Assembly: GCA_029866205.1 (NCBI GenBank)
Contig: JARWZT010000017.1
Span: 117,600-181,599, forward strand
DNA from: Rhodoferax sp.
Lineage (GTDB): Bacteria > Pseudomonadota > Gammaproteobacteria > Burkholderiales > Burkholderiaceae_C
DNA length: 64,000 bases
Direction of reading: 5' to 3'
In this document: positions 42,517 through 52,346 of the stretch, piece after piece
Layout: each line of letters starts with the position of its first letter
Numbering within the stretch: position 1 is the stretch's first letter
The notes under the pieces: generated by a model
What the model was told of the DNA's origin: nothing
The model's input: the letters and a program-made list of their open reading frames with translations, nothing else
Database searches by the model: none
Program-made: the position numbers and the translations under genes

Positions 42517-43311
42517 TCAGGAAGAACCCAAGGGTGACCGGTTCATAAACCTGCGACGAGCGCTCTGCCAATGCACGCGCCAGCAAACCCCAGACAAAAA
42601 GAAGCGAAGCATGCTTCGCAAATGCCAGCGCATGTAATTGAATCTGCGCCGGCTACTTCGCTGGGCATGATGAACGACCACCGCATCAGGTGACAGGGCA
42701 ACCTGTAATCCAACTAACCTCATACGCGCACAGATGTCAACATCTTCGTAATAAAGAAAATACCCCTGATCGAAACCTCGAAGTCTCGCAAAAACGGTCC
42801 GAGGGAACAACATGAACATCCCTGCGACCCAGTCCGGAAAAATAGGAGATTGGTGAATCGCATAACAACTCGCTTGACACCCCCCAAAAAACTTGCAAGC
42901 GATGGTGAGTGGTGTCGGGAAAGACCTTGCACTGTCCTCGACGACGCCCTCCGGGGACATCACTAAAGGGGCAACCAGCCCAACCGAAACATCTTGAAAA
43001 GGCAGCAAGAGTGGCGGAAACGGATTCGAATCAAGACGAATATCGGGATTCAAGACGCAAAAGTAATTTCCGGCAGAAAGTGAAAACGCGAAATTATGAT
43101 TTTCTGAAAAACCCTTAGGCGCAGGGTTATTGATTAAGCGCAATGGAAATGAAAAGTCAGAACACTGAAATGGCAAATCCTCAGGAACATTCGAAACTAA
43201 TAGTACTTCGATGTTTTCCACTAAACAAAACCGACTCAAATCCGCCAGCAATGCTACGACCATGTCACCCTGAGCATGACTAACAATGGATACAGATATC
43301 AAAGGCGGCAT
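42517..43311 (-). CDS. family 2 glycosyltransferase (rhamnosyltransferase-like)
   Basis: This 264-residue GT-A enzyme has SVSIVSHAQGD at the start, NPAPKGFSENHNFAF, the metal/nucleotide site VLNPDIRL in place of a simple DxD, and FLYYEDVDICARMRLVG as acceptor-side motif. It would add a sugar, perhaps a deoxyhexose, to the growing repeat unit. The gene is visibly more AT-rich than its flanks. It lies 5 bp after the next glycosyltransferase gene in transcription order. Confidence 0.85.
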   Translation of the reverse strand: MPPLISVSIVSHAQGDMVVALLADLSRFCLVENIEVLLVSNVPEDLPFQCSDFSFPLRLINNPAPKGFSENHNFAFSLSAGNYFCVLNPDIRLDSNPFPPLLLPFQDVSVGLVAPLVMSPEGVVEDSARSFPTPLTIACKFFGGCQASCYAIHQSPIFPDWVAGMFMLFPRTVFARLRGFDQGYFLYYEDVDICARMRLVGLQVALSPDAVVVHHAQRSSRRRFNYMRWHLRSMLRFFLSGVCWRVHWQSARRRFMNRSPLGSS

Positions 43312-43316
43312 AAGAT

Positions 43317-44228
43317 TTACGGGTGCGAGACTGTTTTTTTACCGGCGATATTTCGAACGCCATCGAATAAACCTCTAAGTATCATCTTGGTTCTGAGTAG
43401 TCTCTGAGGAGCCAAAACCACAAAATACAAAAATATTTGCATTAATCTTTTCAAGTGAAAAATTTTCCAATAGGATGGAACATAACTTAAATTAACCAGG
43501 AAAACAGTATTTCTAAACATATAGTAATGTCTAAGTGGACTGTGATGAGAAATTTGGCGAATCCGACCCCACCAGACTCTTGATACCTTATCACCCAAGC
43601 TATGTCCCAAATAGGCATCGGTAACAGCAATTATTTTCCAGCCATTCAATCGAGCTCGAAAGCACCACTCCGTATCAATATGATCAATGAACCATTCACC
43701 GCGCATTAATCCGACAGACGATAGAGCGCTCGTTCGCAGAAGTGTGCCTGATGCGATGAGGTGCGCAACATTCAAAGTTGCCACAGAGGCTTCATTCCCA
43801 GGATCAAATACCTTTATCACCGCGCCATCATCCATCAGAAAGCGACTCTTGTGCCCTGAACGCAAATCAATACTTCGCGGACCGGCGGCAGCGGCATCCG
43901 GATGAGATGCAAGAGCTTGTGAAAGCAGGCTAACCATCAAGGGGTAAGGAATGCTGTCTTGATCCATCAGCAAGATCTCTGTCGCACCCAGGCTCGCCGC
44001 ATACTCGATACCTTGGTTCTGAGCATGGGCAAGTCCAATATTCGACTCAATTGGCAGAAATTCAACCGAATACTCAGTGCACAGATTTTCAAGACCAACA
44101 GGTGATGGTCCGTTATGTAGGAGCACCATGCTATCAATCTGCGGACGCAAACTCTGAAACTGTTTCTCCAACAGCTCTAGATCGGGAAGATATGCAACGG
44201 TAACAGCAAATTTCTTATTAATGCTCAT
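43317..44228 (-). CDS. family 2 glycosyltransferase (rhamnosyltransferase-like)
   Basis: This 303-residue enzyme has the GT2 features VTVAYLPDLELLEKQF, NIGLAHAQNQGI, LLMDQDSIP (DxD-like) and WFIDHIDTEWCFRARLNGW. A C-terminal basic, hydrophobic stretch may contact the membrane. It resembles dTDP-rhamnosyltransferases, but the donor here could be another deoxysugar such as GDP-fucose, given fcl and gmd upstream. The coding region is AT-rich. Confidence 0.85.
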   Translation of the reverse strand: MSINKKFAVTVAYLPDLELLEKQFQSLRPQIDSMVLLHNGPSPVGLENLCTEYSVEFLPIESNIGLAHAQNQGIEYAASLGATEILLMDQDSIPYPLMVSLLSQALASHPDAAAAGPRSIDLRSGHKSRFLMDDGAVIKVFDPGNEASVATLNVAHLIASGTLLRTSALSSVGLMRGEWFIDHIDTEWCFRARLNGWKIIAVTDAYLGHSLGDKVSRVWWGRIRQISHHSPLRHYYMFRNTVFLVNLSYVPSYWKIFHLKRLMQIFLYFVVLAPQRLLRTKMILRGLFDGVRNIAGKKTVSHP

Positions 44229-44234
44229 GCCGGT

Positions 44235-45341
44235 TTAATCTGATCGTCTAGCAGTAATCGTAATAAACTCAGCACGGTTTGGGAATATCGCCTGAAAAAA
44301 AGCAAGAAAGTATATTAAAAAATTTAGAATCATGGTTCGCAATGGGATCCCAACATCTGATTTCCGCTTGGCTAAATCTAAACTAGATGAATATACGGGG
44401 ATAGCCATCAATGTAGGCAGTCGATGAACGCAGATGTGAAGTCCAGAGGCATTCACCAGCATCCGCAAGCACTTTGGAGTGAATAAGCATAAGTGCCTCG
44501 GAGGATCAAGATCACGCCAGTTAACCCCAAAGATGGAGTGACCAATACTTTCAAGATTAGGCGTCTGCAACCACAGTCTGCCATTGGGTGCTAAGAGTAC
44601 ACGCATCTGGGACATTAATCGGGACGGGTTATGTACATGTTCAATGACGTGGCTGCAGGTAATGTATTCATAGCCTCCGGCATTGTCTTTCAGAACATCC
44701 AGATCGCCACATATGACCTGTACGCCGCGCAAACGGGCAGCTGCAACGGCTTTAGCGTCAAAGTCGATGCCGGTAACGTGCCAACCTGCTGCTTGCGCTG
44801 CTTCCAAGAATGCACCGTCCCCACAACCAACATCCAACAGCTTAGCACCCTGATACGGCGGCCGAGGTGGAATGCGGCGCATATGTGCAATCACCAAACT
44901 GCGCAAGGGTGGAATCATAGAAACAAAAAAATTGCCCCAAAAGATTGATGGATGCAATTTCATTCCCCAGCGCTTGTTACGAAAATCGTTGAACGCCGCC
45001 GCCACCGTGTTTTTCAACCGTTGAATCATCAAGCCTTGCCACCCGCTTCCCTTTGAGGGGGTAATATCACCGTGGGTAAAGTATCTTTCATAAGCACGAC
45101 CGATACTTTGCATACTGGGTCGTGGATCGAGGTAGGCGAGCTCACATTGCTGGCAGGTATGCAATTGCCACTCGCCAGGCGCACATTGAAAAAGCCGATC
45201 CGTCATCGGATCATGCAATGGTAATCTCGCAGTACAAGCGCAGACCGGACATTGCCCCAAAAACTCCAGATCGGCCGTCGGCCAAATGTCACCGGATGCT
45301 TGCATGGCTTTCATATATTTCCACGTAAAGGCGTCGTCCAT
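44235..45341 (-). CDS. SAM-dependent methyltransferase with N-terminal zinc-ribbon-like segment
   Basis: This 368-residue protein has four Cys near the N-terminus (CPVCAC...CQQC) that may bind zinc, then a class I methyltransferase domain with GxG motif LLDVGCGDGAFLEAA, followed by CSHVIEHVHNPSRLM and a C-terminal part including a hydrophobic stretch (FLIYFLAFFQAIF). Such enzymes methylate sugars of surface glycans or cap chains. Its start overlaps the flippase 3' end by 53 bp. A start at 45314 would reduce this. Confidence 0.82.
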   Translation of the reverse strand: MDDAFTWKYMKAMQASGDIWPTADLEFLGQCPVCACTARLPLHDPMTDRLFQCAPGEWQLHTCQQCELAYLDPRPSMQSIGRAYERYFTHGDITPSKGSGWQGLMIQRLKNTVAAAFNDFRNKRWGMKLHPSIFWGNFFVSMIPPLRSLVIAHMRRIPPRPPYQGAKLLDVGCGDGAFLEAAQAAGWHVTGIDFDAKAVAAARLRGVQVICGDLDVLKDNAGGYEYITCSHVIEHVHNPSRLMSQMRVLLAPNGRLWLQTPNLESIGHSIFGVNWRDLDPPRHLCLFTPKCLRMLVNASGLHICVHRLPTLMAIPVYSSSLDLAKRKSDVGIPLRTMILNFLIYFLAFFQAIFPNRAEFITITARRSD

Positions 45342-46788
45342 GGTAACTAATCCATGCCGCTAAAAACAGTGCTAACAAAAAAATGGCTTCGGGTACAAGG
45401 GTGTCCGATGGTGAGCGACTAAAAAAATCATCAAACCAAAAATGCAAAATGACGATCGACGTTAGCAATAACAGGGTATCTCGAATTAGATCTGCAAGGG
45501 TGGGAAACATTTTCCAAGCGCTTAAAAAAAGTGCGACCGTATCCACCATGACGCGGGCCGTCCAGGCAATTGCAGCACCCTTTATGCCATAAATTCCGAG
45601 CGCCCACCATAAGAAAATAAAATAGGGTACAAATTCAGCCAGATGAAATTTCGCTGTGATATCAGTACGTCCAGCACTTTGCAGCAATGCATATGGCACA
45701 TGTGCAAAGCCATTCACCAACACACCTATTGCAATCCAGCTCCACACTTCAGCGGATACGGTCGCGATTTCGACACCAACCCACTGGGTTAAAAATTGTT
45801 CACTAAATAACCCCAAGATCAACATCAATGGAATCCATCCCACACAAAGCATACGAATAGATGCTCTGACCGTCTGAAGCAAATGCAATCTACTATTTTC
45901 CGGACGCACATGCAACTGCGCTAGCATAGGAAAAAAAACGCCCATCATCGCCAGCGGAATCGAAGGCAATCTAGACAGCACGTCAAAAGGAACGGTGTAA
46001 TAGGTTACTGCGGTTATTGATATGACCACCCCAATTGCAATCCGGTCGAAGTAAGCCAGCATGGGACCAATAATATTTGTCACCGTGAGCCAACCGCCGA
46101 ACTTCAAGATATCATTTGATGCAGGAGTTTCCGTAGCATTACTCTTTACATGGAAATAATTCCGACTTCGCCATGACAATGCGAGTGCGGCTGTCACACG
46201 TACCGACCACAGCCCTCCGATCACAGCAGCCAGATGCTGAGTGAAGTGAGCAATTACCCAGGGGACGAGAAATACGGCCAATCCCATCGGTACTCTGATG
46301 AAATTCACTGTTTGAAAGCGACTGTAGGCCTCAAGCACACCAATACTGCATGATGCCCACATCAACAGGGGCACCGAAATCGCAAGAATCAGCCAACCGA
46401 GAATCGCTTCGCTCTTGATTGCTGGTGCAATGTGCAGATTGGCTGCCGTCAGAAGTGGGGTTGCGATCAACATCAAGACCATCCACCCAAGACCGATAAG
46501 AATCATCCAACGACGTACTCGCCGCGCCACGATTGCGCGCTGATCGGCTTGCATCCCCAAACCAACTTGCTTTGCCAGGTATTGGGTCAAACCGCGCCCG
46601 AGCCCCAAGTCGAGTACCCCGAAATAGCCCACCAACATCCAACAAATGGACAGGATACCGAATCTCTCAGCGCCAAGCCTTTCAATCAGATCGGGAACGA
46701 CAAGGAAACCGGCACCCATGGGGAGCATGATTCCAGCAATATTCAGCAAAATGTCCTGAATGCGCCGGCGACCAAGAACTCCGGTCAT
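45289..46788 (-). CDS. polysaccharide repeat-unit flippase (Wzx-like)
   Basis: This 499-residue membrane protein has about 12-14 hydrophobic segments, matching the polysaccharide biosynthesis (MATE-like) flippase family (start ILLNIAGIMLPMGAGFLVVPDLIERLGAERFG). It would move lipid-linked repeat units across the inner membrane. A Wzx implies a Wzy polymerase, but none is recognised in the window. The region is AT-rich. Confidence 0.85.
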   Translation of the reverse strand: MTGVLGRRRIQDILLNIAGIMLPMGAGFLVVPDLIERLGAERFGILSICWMLVGYFGVLDLGLGRGLTQYLAKQVGLGMQADQRAIVARRVRRWMILIGLGWMVLMLIATPLLTAANLHIAPAIKSEAILGWLILAISVPLLMWASCSIGVLEAYSRFQTVNFIRVPMGLAVFLVPWVIAHFTQHLAAVIGGLWSVRVTAALALSWRSRNYFHVKSNATETPASNDILKFGGWLTVTNIIGPMLAYFDRIAIGVVISITAVTYYTVPFDVLSRLPSIPLAMMGVFFPMLAQLHVRPENSRLHLLQTVRASIRMLCVGWIPLMLILGLFSEQFLTQWVGVEIATVSAEVWSWIAIGVLVNGFAHVPYALLQSAGRTDITAKFHLAEFVPYFIFLWWALGIYGIKGAAIAWTARVMVDTVALFLSAWKMFPTLADLIRDTLLLLTSIVILHFWFDDFFSRSPSDTLVPEAIFLLALFLAAWISYHGRRLYVEIYESHASIR

Positions 46789-46864
46789 TTGCCGCGATCA
46801 CTATCGCAAACCAAAGATTCCGCAGGCACTAAGCTGAACCGACCTATCGGACTCGATTCCATCG

Positions 46865-47827
46865 TCACGGCGCTAACTTTTCAAAGTCTCCATACGCCCT
46901 TGCGAGCCCTTCCTCCAACCCCACACGCGCCTGCCAGCCCAACCCATTCAGGCGGCTGCTATCCATCCACTTGCGGGGCGCGCCATCGGGTTTGTCGGTG
47001 TCATAGCGAATAGCGCCTTCAAATCCGACGGCAGCACACACCGCCTGCGCCAGCTCGGCAATCGTCACGTCGCTGCCAAAGCCGACGTTGATGTGGCTTT
47101 GCATCGGCAGGGTATGGGCCTGGTAAACCTCGGTGGGCAGTTGCATGACAAATACGCTGGCAGCGGCCATGTCGTCGACGTACAAAAACTCGCGCCTCGG
47201 TTGGCCAGTACCCCAAATCACCACTTCTTTTGCGCCGCTCACCTTGGCTTCATGAAAGCGGCGAATCAGGGCGGGGATGACGTGGCTGTTCTCGGGGTGG
47301 TAGTTGTCGCCCGGGCCGTAGAGGTTGGTGGGCATGACGCTGCGGTAATCGCGGCCATATTGCCGGTTGTAGCTCTCGCACAGCTTGATACCGGCAATCT
47401 TTGCTACCGCGTAGGGCTCGTTGGTGGGCTCGAGCGAACCCGTCAGCAATGCATTTTCGGCCATGGGTTGGGGTGCTTGCCGCGGGTAAATGCAGCTGCT
47501 TCCCAAAAACAGCAGCTTTTGCACTCCATGGGTGTGCGCCGCGTGCACCACATTGGCCTGAACCATCAGGTTGTCGTAGATAAATTCTGCGGGATAGGTA
47601 TTGTTTGCGTGGATACCACCGACTTTGGCGGCTGCCAGGTAGACCTGGTTCGGACGCTCCTGCGAAAAAAAGGCGTTCACCGCAGCCTGGTTTCGCAAAT
47701 CCAACTCGGTACTGCTGCGGGTAATGATTTGGTCACTCGCTACACCTCGGGCGAGCAAGGTCCGAACGATGGCGCTGCCCACCATGCCACGGTGGCCCGC
47801 GACGAAGATTTTGGGAGTGTCGACCAT
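46865..47827 (-). CDS. fcl: GDP-L-fucose synthase
   Basis: This 320-residue SDR has [19 protein letters not shown] and [20 protein letters not shown], with the catalytic Tyr-x3-Lys intact. It converts GDP-4-keto-6-deoxy-mannose to GDP-L-fucose by 3,5-epimerisation and reduction. ATG 47827 follows the gmd stop by 10 bp. With gmd and manC it forms a complete route from mannose-1-phosphate. Confidence 0.93.
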   Translation of the reverse strand: MVDTPKIFVAGHRGMVGSAIVRTLLARGVASDQIITRSSTELDLRNQAAVNAFFSQERPNQVYLAAAKVGGIHANNTYPAEFIYDNLMVQANVVHAAHTHGVQKLLFLGSSCIYPRQAPQPMAENALLTGSLEPTNEPYAVAKIAGIKLCESYNRQYGRDYRSVMPTNLYGPGDNYHPENSHVIPALIRRFHEAKVSGAKEVVIWGTGQPRREFLYVDDMAAASVFVMQLPTEVYQAHTLPMQSHINVGFGSDVTIAELAQAVCAAVGFEGAIRYDTDKPDGAPRKWMDSSRLNGLGWQARVGLEEGLARAYGDFEKLAP

Positions 47828-47837
47828 GGCCACTGCC

Positions 47838-48947
47838 CTACTCGGCGCCCACATTCACCGCATAGCCGTGCTTCTTGAGCAGCGCGTGCTTTTTGGCTTC
47901 GGCCAGATCGGCAGCCACCATTTCTGTGACCATTTCATCAAGAGTGATCTCTGGGACCCAGCCCAATTTTGCTTTGGCTTTGCTGGGGTCACCCAACAAG
48001 GTCTCGACTTCGGTGGGGCGAAAGTAACGCGGGTCAATGCGGACGACGGCTTTGCCATTGCCTGCACCGTCGCCCTCTGTACCCCAGTAGGCCACCTCGT
48101 CAACACCCACTCCGCGCCAGCTAAGCACCATGCCCAACGCCGCCGCGGTTTTTTCGATGAACTGGCGCACGCTGTATTGCACCCCCGTCGCGATCACGAA
48201 GTCTTCCGCTTGGTCTTGCTGCAGCATCATCCACTGCATGCGCACATAGTCTTTGGCATGACCCCAGTCGCGCAGGGCGTCGATATTGCCCATGTAGAGG
48301 CAGTCTTCCAGCCCCTGGCTGATGTTGGCCATACCGCGCGTGATTTTGCGGGTAACAAAAGTCTCGCCACGGCGCGGACTTTCGTGATTGAACAGGATGC
48401 CGTTGCAGGCGTAGATGCCATAGGCCTCCCGGTAGTTCACCGTGATCCAGTAGGCGTACATTTTTGCCACCGCGTAGGGACTGCGCGGGTAAAACGGAGT
48501 AGTTTCCTTTTGAGGCGTTTCCTGCACCAAGCCGTAGAGCTCACTGGTACTTGCCTGGTAAAAGCGGGTTTTCTTCTCCAGGCCCAGGATTCGAATCGCC
48601 TCCAGCAGACGCAGCGTACCCATACCGTCCACGTCTGCGGTGTACTCGGGGCTCTCAAAGCTGACGGCCACATGGCTTTGGGCGCCCAGGTTGTACACCT
48701 CGTCAGGCTGGGTTTCCTGCAGGATGCGCACCAGGTTGCTCGTGTCAGTCAGATCGCCATAGTGCAATTTGAAACGGGCATTTTCAATATGGGGGTCTTG
48801 ATAAATGTGGTCCACCCGTTGGGTGTTAAAGGAACTGGCCCGACGCTTGATGCCGTGCACGATGTACCCTTTTTCCAGCAAAAACTCCGCCAGATAGGAG
48901 CCATCCTGACCGGTAATGCCGGTAATAAGTGCGACTTTGGGATTCAT
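47838..48947 (-). CDS. gmd: GDP-mannose 4,6-dehydratase
   Basis: This 369-residue enzyme has [27 protein letters not shown], the catalytic [15 protein letters not shown], and [17 protein letters not shown]. It makes GDP-4-keto-6-deoxymannose. ATG 48947 is chosen; the frame extension to 49082 overlaps manC and is not conserved. It lies between manC and fcl. Confidence 0.95.
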   Translation of the reverse strand: MNPKVALITGITGQDGSYLAEFLLEKGYIVHGIKRRASSFNTQRVDHIYQDPHIENARFKLHYGDLTDTSNLVRILQETQPDEVYNLGAQSHVAVSFESPEYTADVDGMGTLRLLEAIRILGLEKKTRFYQASTSELYGLVQETPQKETTPFYPRSPYAVAKMYAYWITVNYREAYGIYACNGILFNHESPRRGETFVTRKITRGMANISQGLEDCLYMGNIDALRDWGHAKDYVRMQWMMLQQDQAEDFVIATGVQYSVRQFIEKTAAALGMVLSWRGVGVDEVAYWGTEGDGAGNGKAVVRIDPRYFRPTEVETLLGDPSKAKAKLGWVPEITLDEMVTEMVAADLAEAKKHALLKKHGYAVNVGAE

Positions 48948-48957
48948 AAATAAAATT

Positions 48958-50391
48958 TTAGTTTCTGCCGTAGTTATCTTCAAACCGCACGATGTCGTCC
49001 TCTCCCAAGTAGGAGCCACTTTGAACTTCGATGATTTCAAGTGGAAGCTTGCCAGGATTGGCAAGACGATGGGTTTGCCCAAGGGGAATATAGGTACTCT
49101 GGTTTTCTGTGAGTATCAGCACTGATTCGCCATTGGTTACCTCGGCCGTTCCGCTCACCACAATCCAGTGCTCTGCGCGGTGATGGTGCATTTGCAGTGA
49201 CAAACTGGCGCCGGGGTTGACGCCGATGCGTTTGACCTGATGGCGCGGGCCCACATCCACGCTGTCATACCAACCCCAGGGGCGGGCTACACGCCGATGT
49301 TGCAGTGCCTCCGAGGCATCCAAGGCTTCAAGCTTGGCCACGACCTCCTTGACGGCCTCGGCATGGCTGACATCGGCCACCAGGAGTGCGTCTGGAGTAT
49401 CAATGATGAGCAAGTTGTGCGTCCCCAGTGCCACCACGGGGCGTTTGCCCGCAGCATGAATGTAGGTATTTTGGGTCTTGAGGTGGTGGGCATGGGCACT
49501 CTCACCGCCTGAACGGTTACCCAGCGCATCGGATATCGCCAGTTCGGCCACCGCATTCCAACTTCCAACGTCACTCCATGCGCCATCAAAAGGTACCACC
49601 GCAACATTCTTGTAATGCTCCATCACCGCGTAGTCAATGCTTTGAGAGCGACAGGCGTTAAAGAGTGTTGCCTCAGGGCGCAAGAAGCTTTGTCCCCCCA
49701 CCTGATCTGCTTTAGCGCCCTCCCAGGCAGCGATACACGACTGAGAAATATCGGGTGCATGCAATCGCATCGCGCTGAGCAGTACCTGGGCCTGGCACAG
49801 AAAGATGCCCGCATTCCACAAAACATCGCCTGCCAACAACAATTGCTGGGCCACTTCGGCCTGGGGCTTTTCGATAAAACGCTGGACATCGCGTGCCCCA
49901 TCGGGACGCGTTGACCCCTGTTGGATGTAACCGTAGGCCGTGCTGGGGAAACTGGGGACTACGCCAAAGGTGACGATTGCGCCACCATGGGCAGCCTCGC
50001 AGCCTTGCTGAACCATGGCGGCAAACCGAGTTGCGTCCGGAATGTGGTGATCGGCCGGACAAAAGAGGAGCAAATCGTCTGGCTGGGCCGCCAAGGCAGC
50101 CAGCGCCATCGCCGCAGCGGTGTTTCGGGCCGACGGCTCCAAAATGACGGTCCCGCTCAATTTGGCCTCGTGCAGGGTTTGTGCAACCAAAAATCGGTGC
50201 TCTTCTGCGGCAACGCACACCATTGACGGGTTGACCTGCGCCAGCCGCTCCACCGTCAGACGCAGCAGGCTTTTGTCACCGATCAGGGGCACAAATTGCT
50301 TGGGCAGGCTTTTTCGGCTTAGTGGCCACAGACGGGTGCCTGAGCCACCGCAAAGAATCACCGGAATAACGCGTGAGGCAGTCATGGTCAT
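48958..50391 (-). CDS. manC: mannose-1-phosphate guanylyltransferase / mannose-6-phosphate isomerase
   Basis: This bifunctional type II enzyme of about 477 residues has the N-terminal pyrophosphorylase signature [24 protein letters not shown], and a C-terminal cupin PMI domain with [24 protein letters not shown]. It supplies GDP-mannose for gmd. ATG 50391 is preferred over the TTG at 50397, while ATG 50385 is also possible. It is the first gene of the polysaccharide unit in transcription order. Confidence 0.94.
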   Translation of the reverse strand: MTMTASRVIPVILCGGSGTRLWPLSRKSLPKQFVPLIGDKSLLRLTVERLAQVNPSMVCVAAEEHRFLVAQTLHEAKLSGTVILEPSARNTAAAMALAALAAQPDDLLLFCPADHHIPDATRFAAMVQQGCEAAHGGAIVTFGVVPSFPSTAYGYIQQGSTRPDGARDVQRFIEKPQAEVAQQLLLAGDVLWNAGIFLCQAQVLLSAMRLHAPDISQSCIAAWEGAKADQVGGQSFLRPEATLFNACRSQSIDYAVMEHYKNVAVVPFDGAWSDVGSWNAVAELAISDALGNRSGGESAHAHHLKTQNTYIHAAGKRPVVALGTHNLLIIDTPDALLVADVSHAEAVKEVVAKLEALDASEALQHRRVARPWGWYDSVDVGPRHQVKRIGVNPGASLSLQMHHHRAEHWIVVSGTAEVTNGESVLILTENQSTYIPLGQTHRLANPGKLPLEIIEVQSGSYLGEDDIVRFEDNYGRN

Positions 50392-50447
50392 GGTCAAAAA
50401 ACCTGAAATAGCGCGATTTGCAAGTGCATGATTATCGGCGACCTTGG

Positions 50448-50804
50448 CTACTGCCCGGGTTGAATTGGGTAGGAATTGACACTGACGGGGTGGTTCGTGG
50501 GAGCGTCCGCTAGGCGTTGCATCAGGTTTTGTAGCAACTCCGCCTCAATGCGGTCTTTGTAGGTACCCAGCAAAAACCCCAAAGTGACATCCAGCACGAA
50601 GCGCTCGGGGGTCACCTGCAGAACACCAGATGCGCCCACCCGCTTGAAATTCCACACCTCGGGCCCTGACGGATCCGCAGGGTCAGGCGCTTGGTGTACC
50701 TGCATCCCAAAATCATCTTTCGCACCCTGGGCCCAAGCCGCGGCAATTGCCTGCGCAGCAGCCAGTGGCAGACCGTGAGGCCGGTCAATATGAATCTGAG
50801 GCAA
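50448..50804 (-). CDS. polyhydroxyalkanoic acid system family protein
   Basis: This 118-residue soluble protein starts MPQIHIDRPHGLPLAAAQAIA and ends in the family segment GFLLGTYKDRIEAELLQNLMQRL. It matches the family found with polyhydroxyalkanoate genes in betaproteobacteria, whose function is unknown. The start is TTG with GGAG 7 nt upstream. There is no in-frame ATG that keeps the conserved N-terminus. It is divergent from the DUF1840 gene with a 47-bp gap. Confidence 0.8.
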   Translation of the reverse strand: MPQIHIDRPHGLPLAAAQAIAAAWAQGAKDDFGMQVHQAPDPADPSGPEVWNFKRVGASGVLQVTPERFVLDVTLGFLLGTYKDRIEAELLQNLMQRLADAPTNHPVSVNSYPIQPGQ

Positions 50805-50851
50805 GGCAACACTCCAGTGGGGTCTGACAAAACGCGTATGCTGGCACCACC

Positions 50852-51184
50852 ATGATTTACAAATTCAAATCCAAAGTGACCGGCGACCTGATTATGTTGC
50901 AGCCCAACGGCGAGTCCATTCTCAAAATCATCGGGAAAGGCGAACCGGCGCAGCTGAAACAGGGGATTTTGTTGCCTGAGGACATGGCGCAAGCCATTTC
51001 CGACTTGCAGCAGGCGGTAGCTCTTGAGGAGGAGCGCCGGGCTGAGCAGGTACAAATGGCCCAAGACAAGGGAGAAGCGCCTCCTCCCGCGCCGCTGGTG
51101 AGTCTGCGCCAGCGTAGCCTGCCGTTCATCCAGATGGCGCGACGCTGCCTGGATGCCAAAAAAGAAATCGTCTGGGGCGTGTAG
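50852..51184 (+). CDS. DUF1840 protein
   Basis: This 110-residue soluble protein is of the DUF1840 family, recognised from MIYKFKSKVTGDLIML, GILLPEDMAQAISDLQQAV and the C-terminal LPFIQMARRCLDAKKEIVWGV. It is predicted mostly helical and its function is unknown. A terminator stem overlaps the last codons and the stop. Confidence 0.88.
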   Translation: MIYKFKSKVTGDLIMLQPNGESILKIIGKGEPAQLKQGILLPEDMAQAISDLQQAVALEEERRAEQVQMAQDKGEAPPPAPLVSLRQRSLPFIQMARRCLDAKKEIVWGV

Positions 51185-51199
51185 CCCGAGACGATTTTT
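51166..51199. terminator. terminator overlapping the DUF1840 stop codon
   Basis: AATCGTCT (51166-51173) pairs with AGACGATT (51189-51196) and GGGC with GCCC, with a single mismatch between them and a 5-nt loop. A T5 run follows on plus. The minus strand also leads into a T-rich stretch, so it could act in both directions. Confidence 0.8.
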
Positions 51200-51249
51200 G
51201 GAGTGTGTCGGTGTAACACCGCCGCCATCAGGCAGACGGCGCCCGCCCA

Positions 51250-52221
51250 TTAGTCAATATATTCCTTGGCTGCAGCGATGACGGGGCTCCACTTGGAGAT
51301 TTCGGAGGCCACAAATTTTTTGTGCTCTGCCGGTTCCGTCCGTTTATCGGTCACAACGACTGCACCCAATGCTTCTTGCTTTTTGATGAACTCAGGATCC
51401 TTCAGGGCGATCTTGAGGGCGTTATTGATCTTGGTCACAACGTCAGCAGGCGTGCCCTTGGGAGCGTACAAACCGTGCCAGATAGACACATCAAAGCCTT
51501 TGAGGCCCGACTCCTGCAAGGTGGGTAAGTCCTTCAGGGCGGGGGTGGTCAAGCGCTTGGAGGTGGTCACGCCGAAGGCGAGCACCTTTTTGGCCTCGAT
51601 TTGGCTGGTCGTGTTGGTGGTTTGGTCGCACATGAGGTCGATCTGGCCACCGATCAGATCCGTCATGGCCGGGGCTGTGCCCTTGTAGGGAATGGCCGTC
51701 ATGTCAATCTGAAGCGCGTTCTGGAACATCAAACCGCACAGGTGCGATGCGGAGCCAATGCCAGCGTTGCCCAGGTTGATCTTGCCCTTGTTGGCGTTAA
51801 GCCAAGCGACGAATTCCTTGTAGTTTTTGGCAGGCAAGGAAGGCTTGGAAATCACGGTCATGGGCACATCGTTGATCATGCCGAGGTATTCAAAGTCAGA
51901 TTCCACGTTGAAAGGCATTTTGCGCAGCAGATTGGGCATGCTGGCCATGGCAATGTGGTTCAACAAAAGCACGTAACCGTCGGGCGCTGCTTTTGCGACC
52001 TTGTTGGCACCAATGGAGCTGCCCGCGCCGGCCACGTTATCGACCACGATGCTGACATCTCCCAGTGGTTTGCGCATGGCTTCGGCCAAGTCGCGCGCGA
52101 CACGGTCCGTGGGGCCGCCTGCAGCAAAAGGCACCACGATAGAGACGGTTTTGGACGGATAGTTGTCAGCGTGCGCGAATACCGCAGAAAGTGCAGCGAC
52201 GAGGGCGACCCATTTTTTCAT
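51250..52221 (-). CDS. Bug-family (tripartite tricarboxylate transporter) binding protein
   Basis: This 323-residue periplasmic protein has a signal peptide (MKKWVALVAALSAVFAHA), then YPSKTVSIVVPFAAGGPTDRVAR and GANKVAKAAPDGYVLL, the hallmarks of Bug proteins, which are very numerous in betaproteobacteria. The ligand, often a carboxylate, is unknown. No TctA/TctB membrane genes are nearby, so it is an orphan. ATG 52221 follows GGAG by 6 nt. A weak terminator separates it from the ligase gene upstream. Confidence 0.9.
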   Translation of the reverse strand: MKKWVALVAALSAVFAHADNYPSKTVSIVVPFAAGGPTDRVARDLAEAMRKPLGDVSIVVDNVAGAGSSIGANKVAKAAPDGYVLLLNHIAMASMPNLLRKMPFNVESDFEYLGMINDVPMTVISKPSLPAKNYKEFVAWLNANKGKINLGNAGIGSASHLCGLMFQNALQIDMTAIPYKGTAPAMTDLIGGQIDLMCDQTTNTTSQIEAKKVLAFGVTTSKRLTTPALKDLPTLQESGLKGFDVSIWHGLYAPKGTPADVVTKINNALKIALKDPEFIKKQEALGAVVVTDKRTEPAEHKKFVASEISKWSPVIAAAKEYID

Positions 52222-52311
52222 CAAAGGCTCCGAAAAATTAAAACCCCAGTCTAGCGTGCTTCTGGTGTATCGCTATCCGTATAACTACCCAGAGAATCCA
52301 GGGGAATAATT

Positions 52312-52340
52312 CAAAACTCCGGCAACCCTGTTCCTGGAGT
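52312..52340 (-). terminator. terminator of the liv/CoA-ligase operon
   Basis: ACTCCAGGAAC and GTTGCCGGAGT on the minus strand form an 11-bp stem with two mismatches and a 3-nt loop, followed by TTTT. It lies just past the stop of the phenylacetate-CoA-ligase-like gene. Confidence 0.5.
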
Positions 52341-52346
52341 CCCTCT

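Noticed and set aside
52222..52346. Shared operon of Bug protein gene with the liv/ligase operon
   Set aside because: A hairpin with a short T-run and a gap of 125 bp separate them, and Bug genes are usually single.
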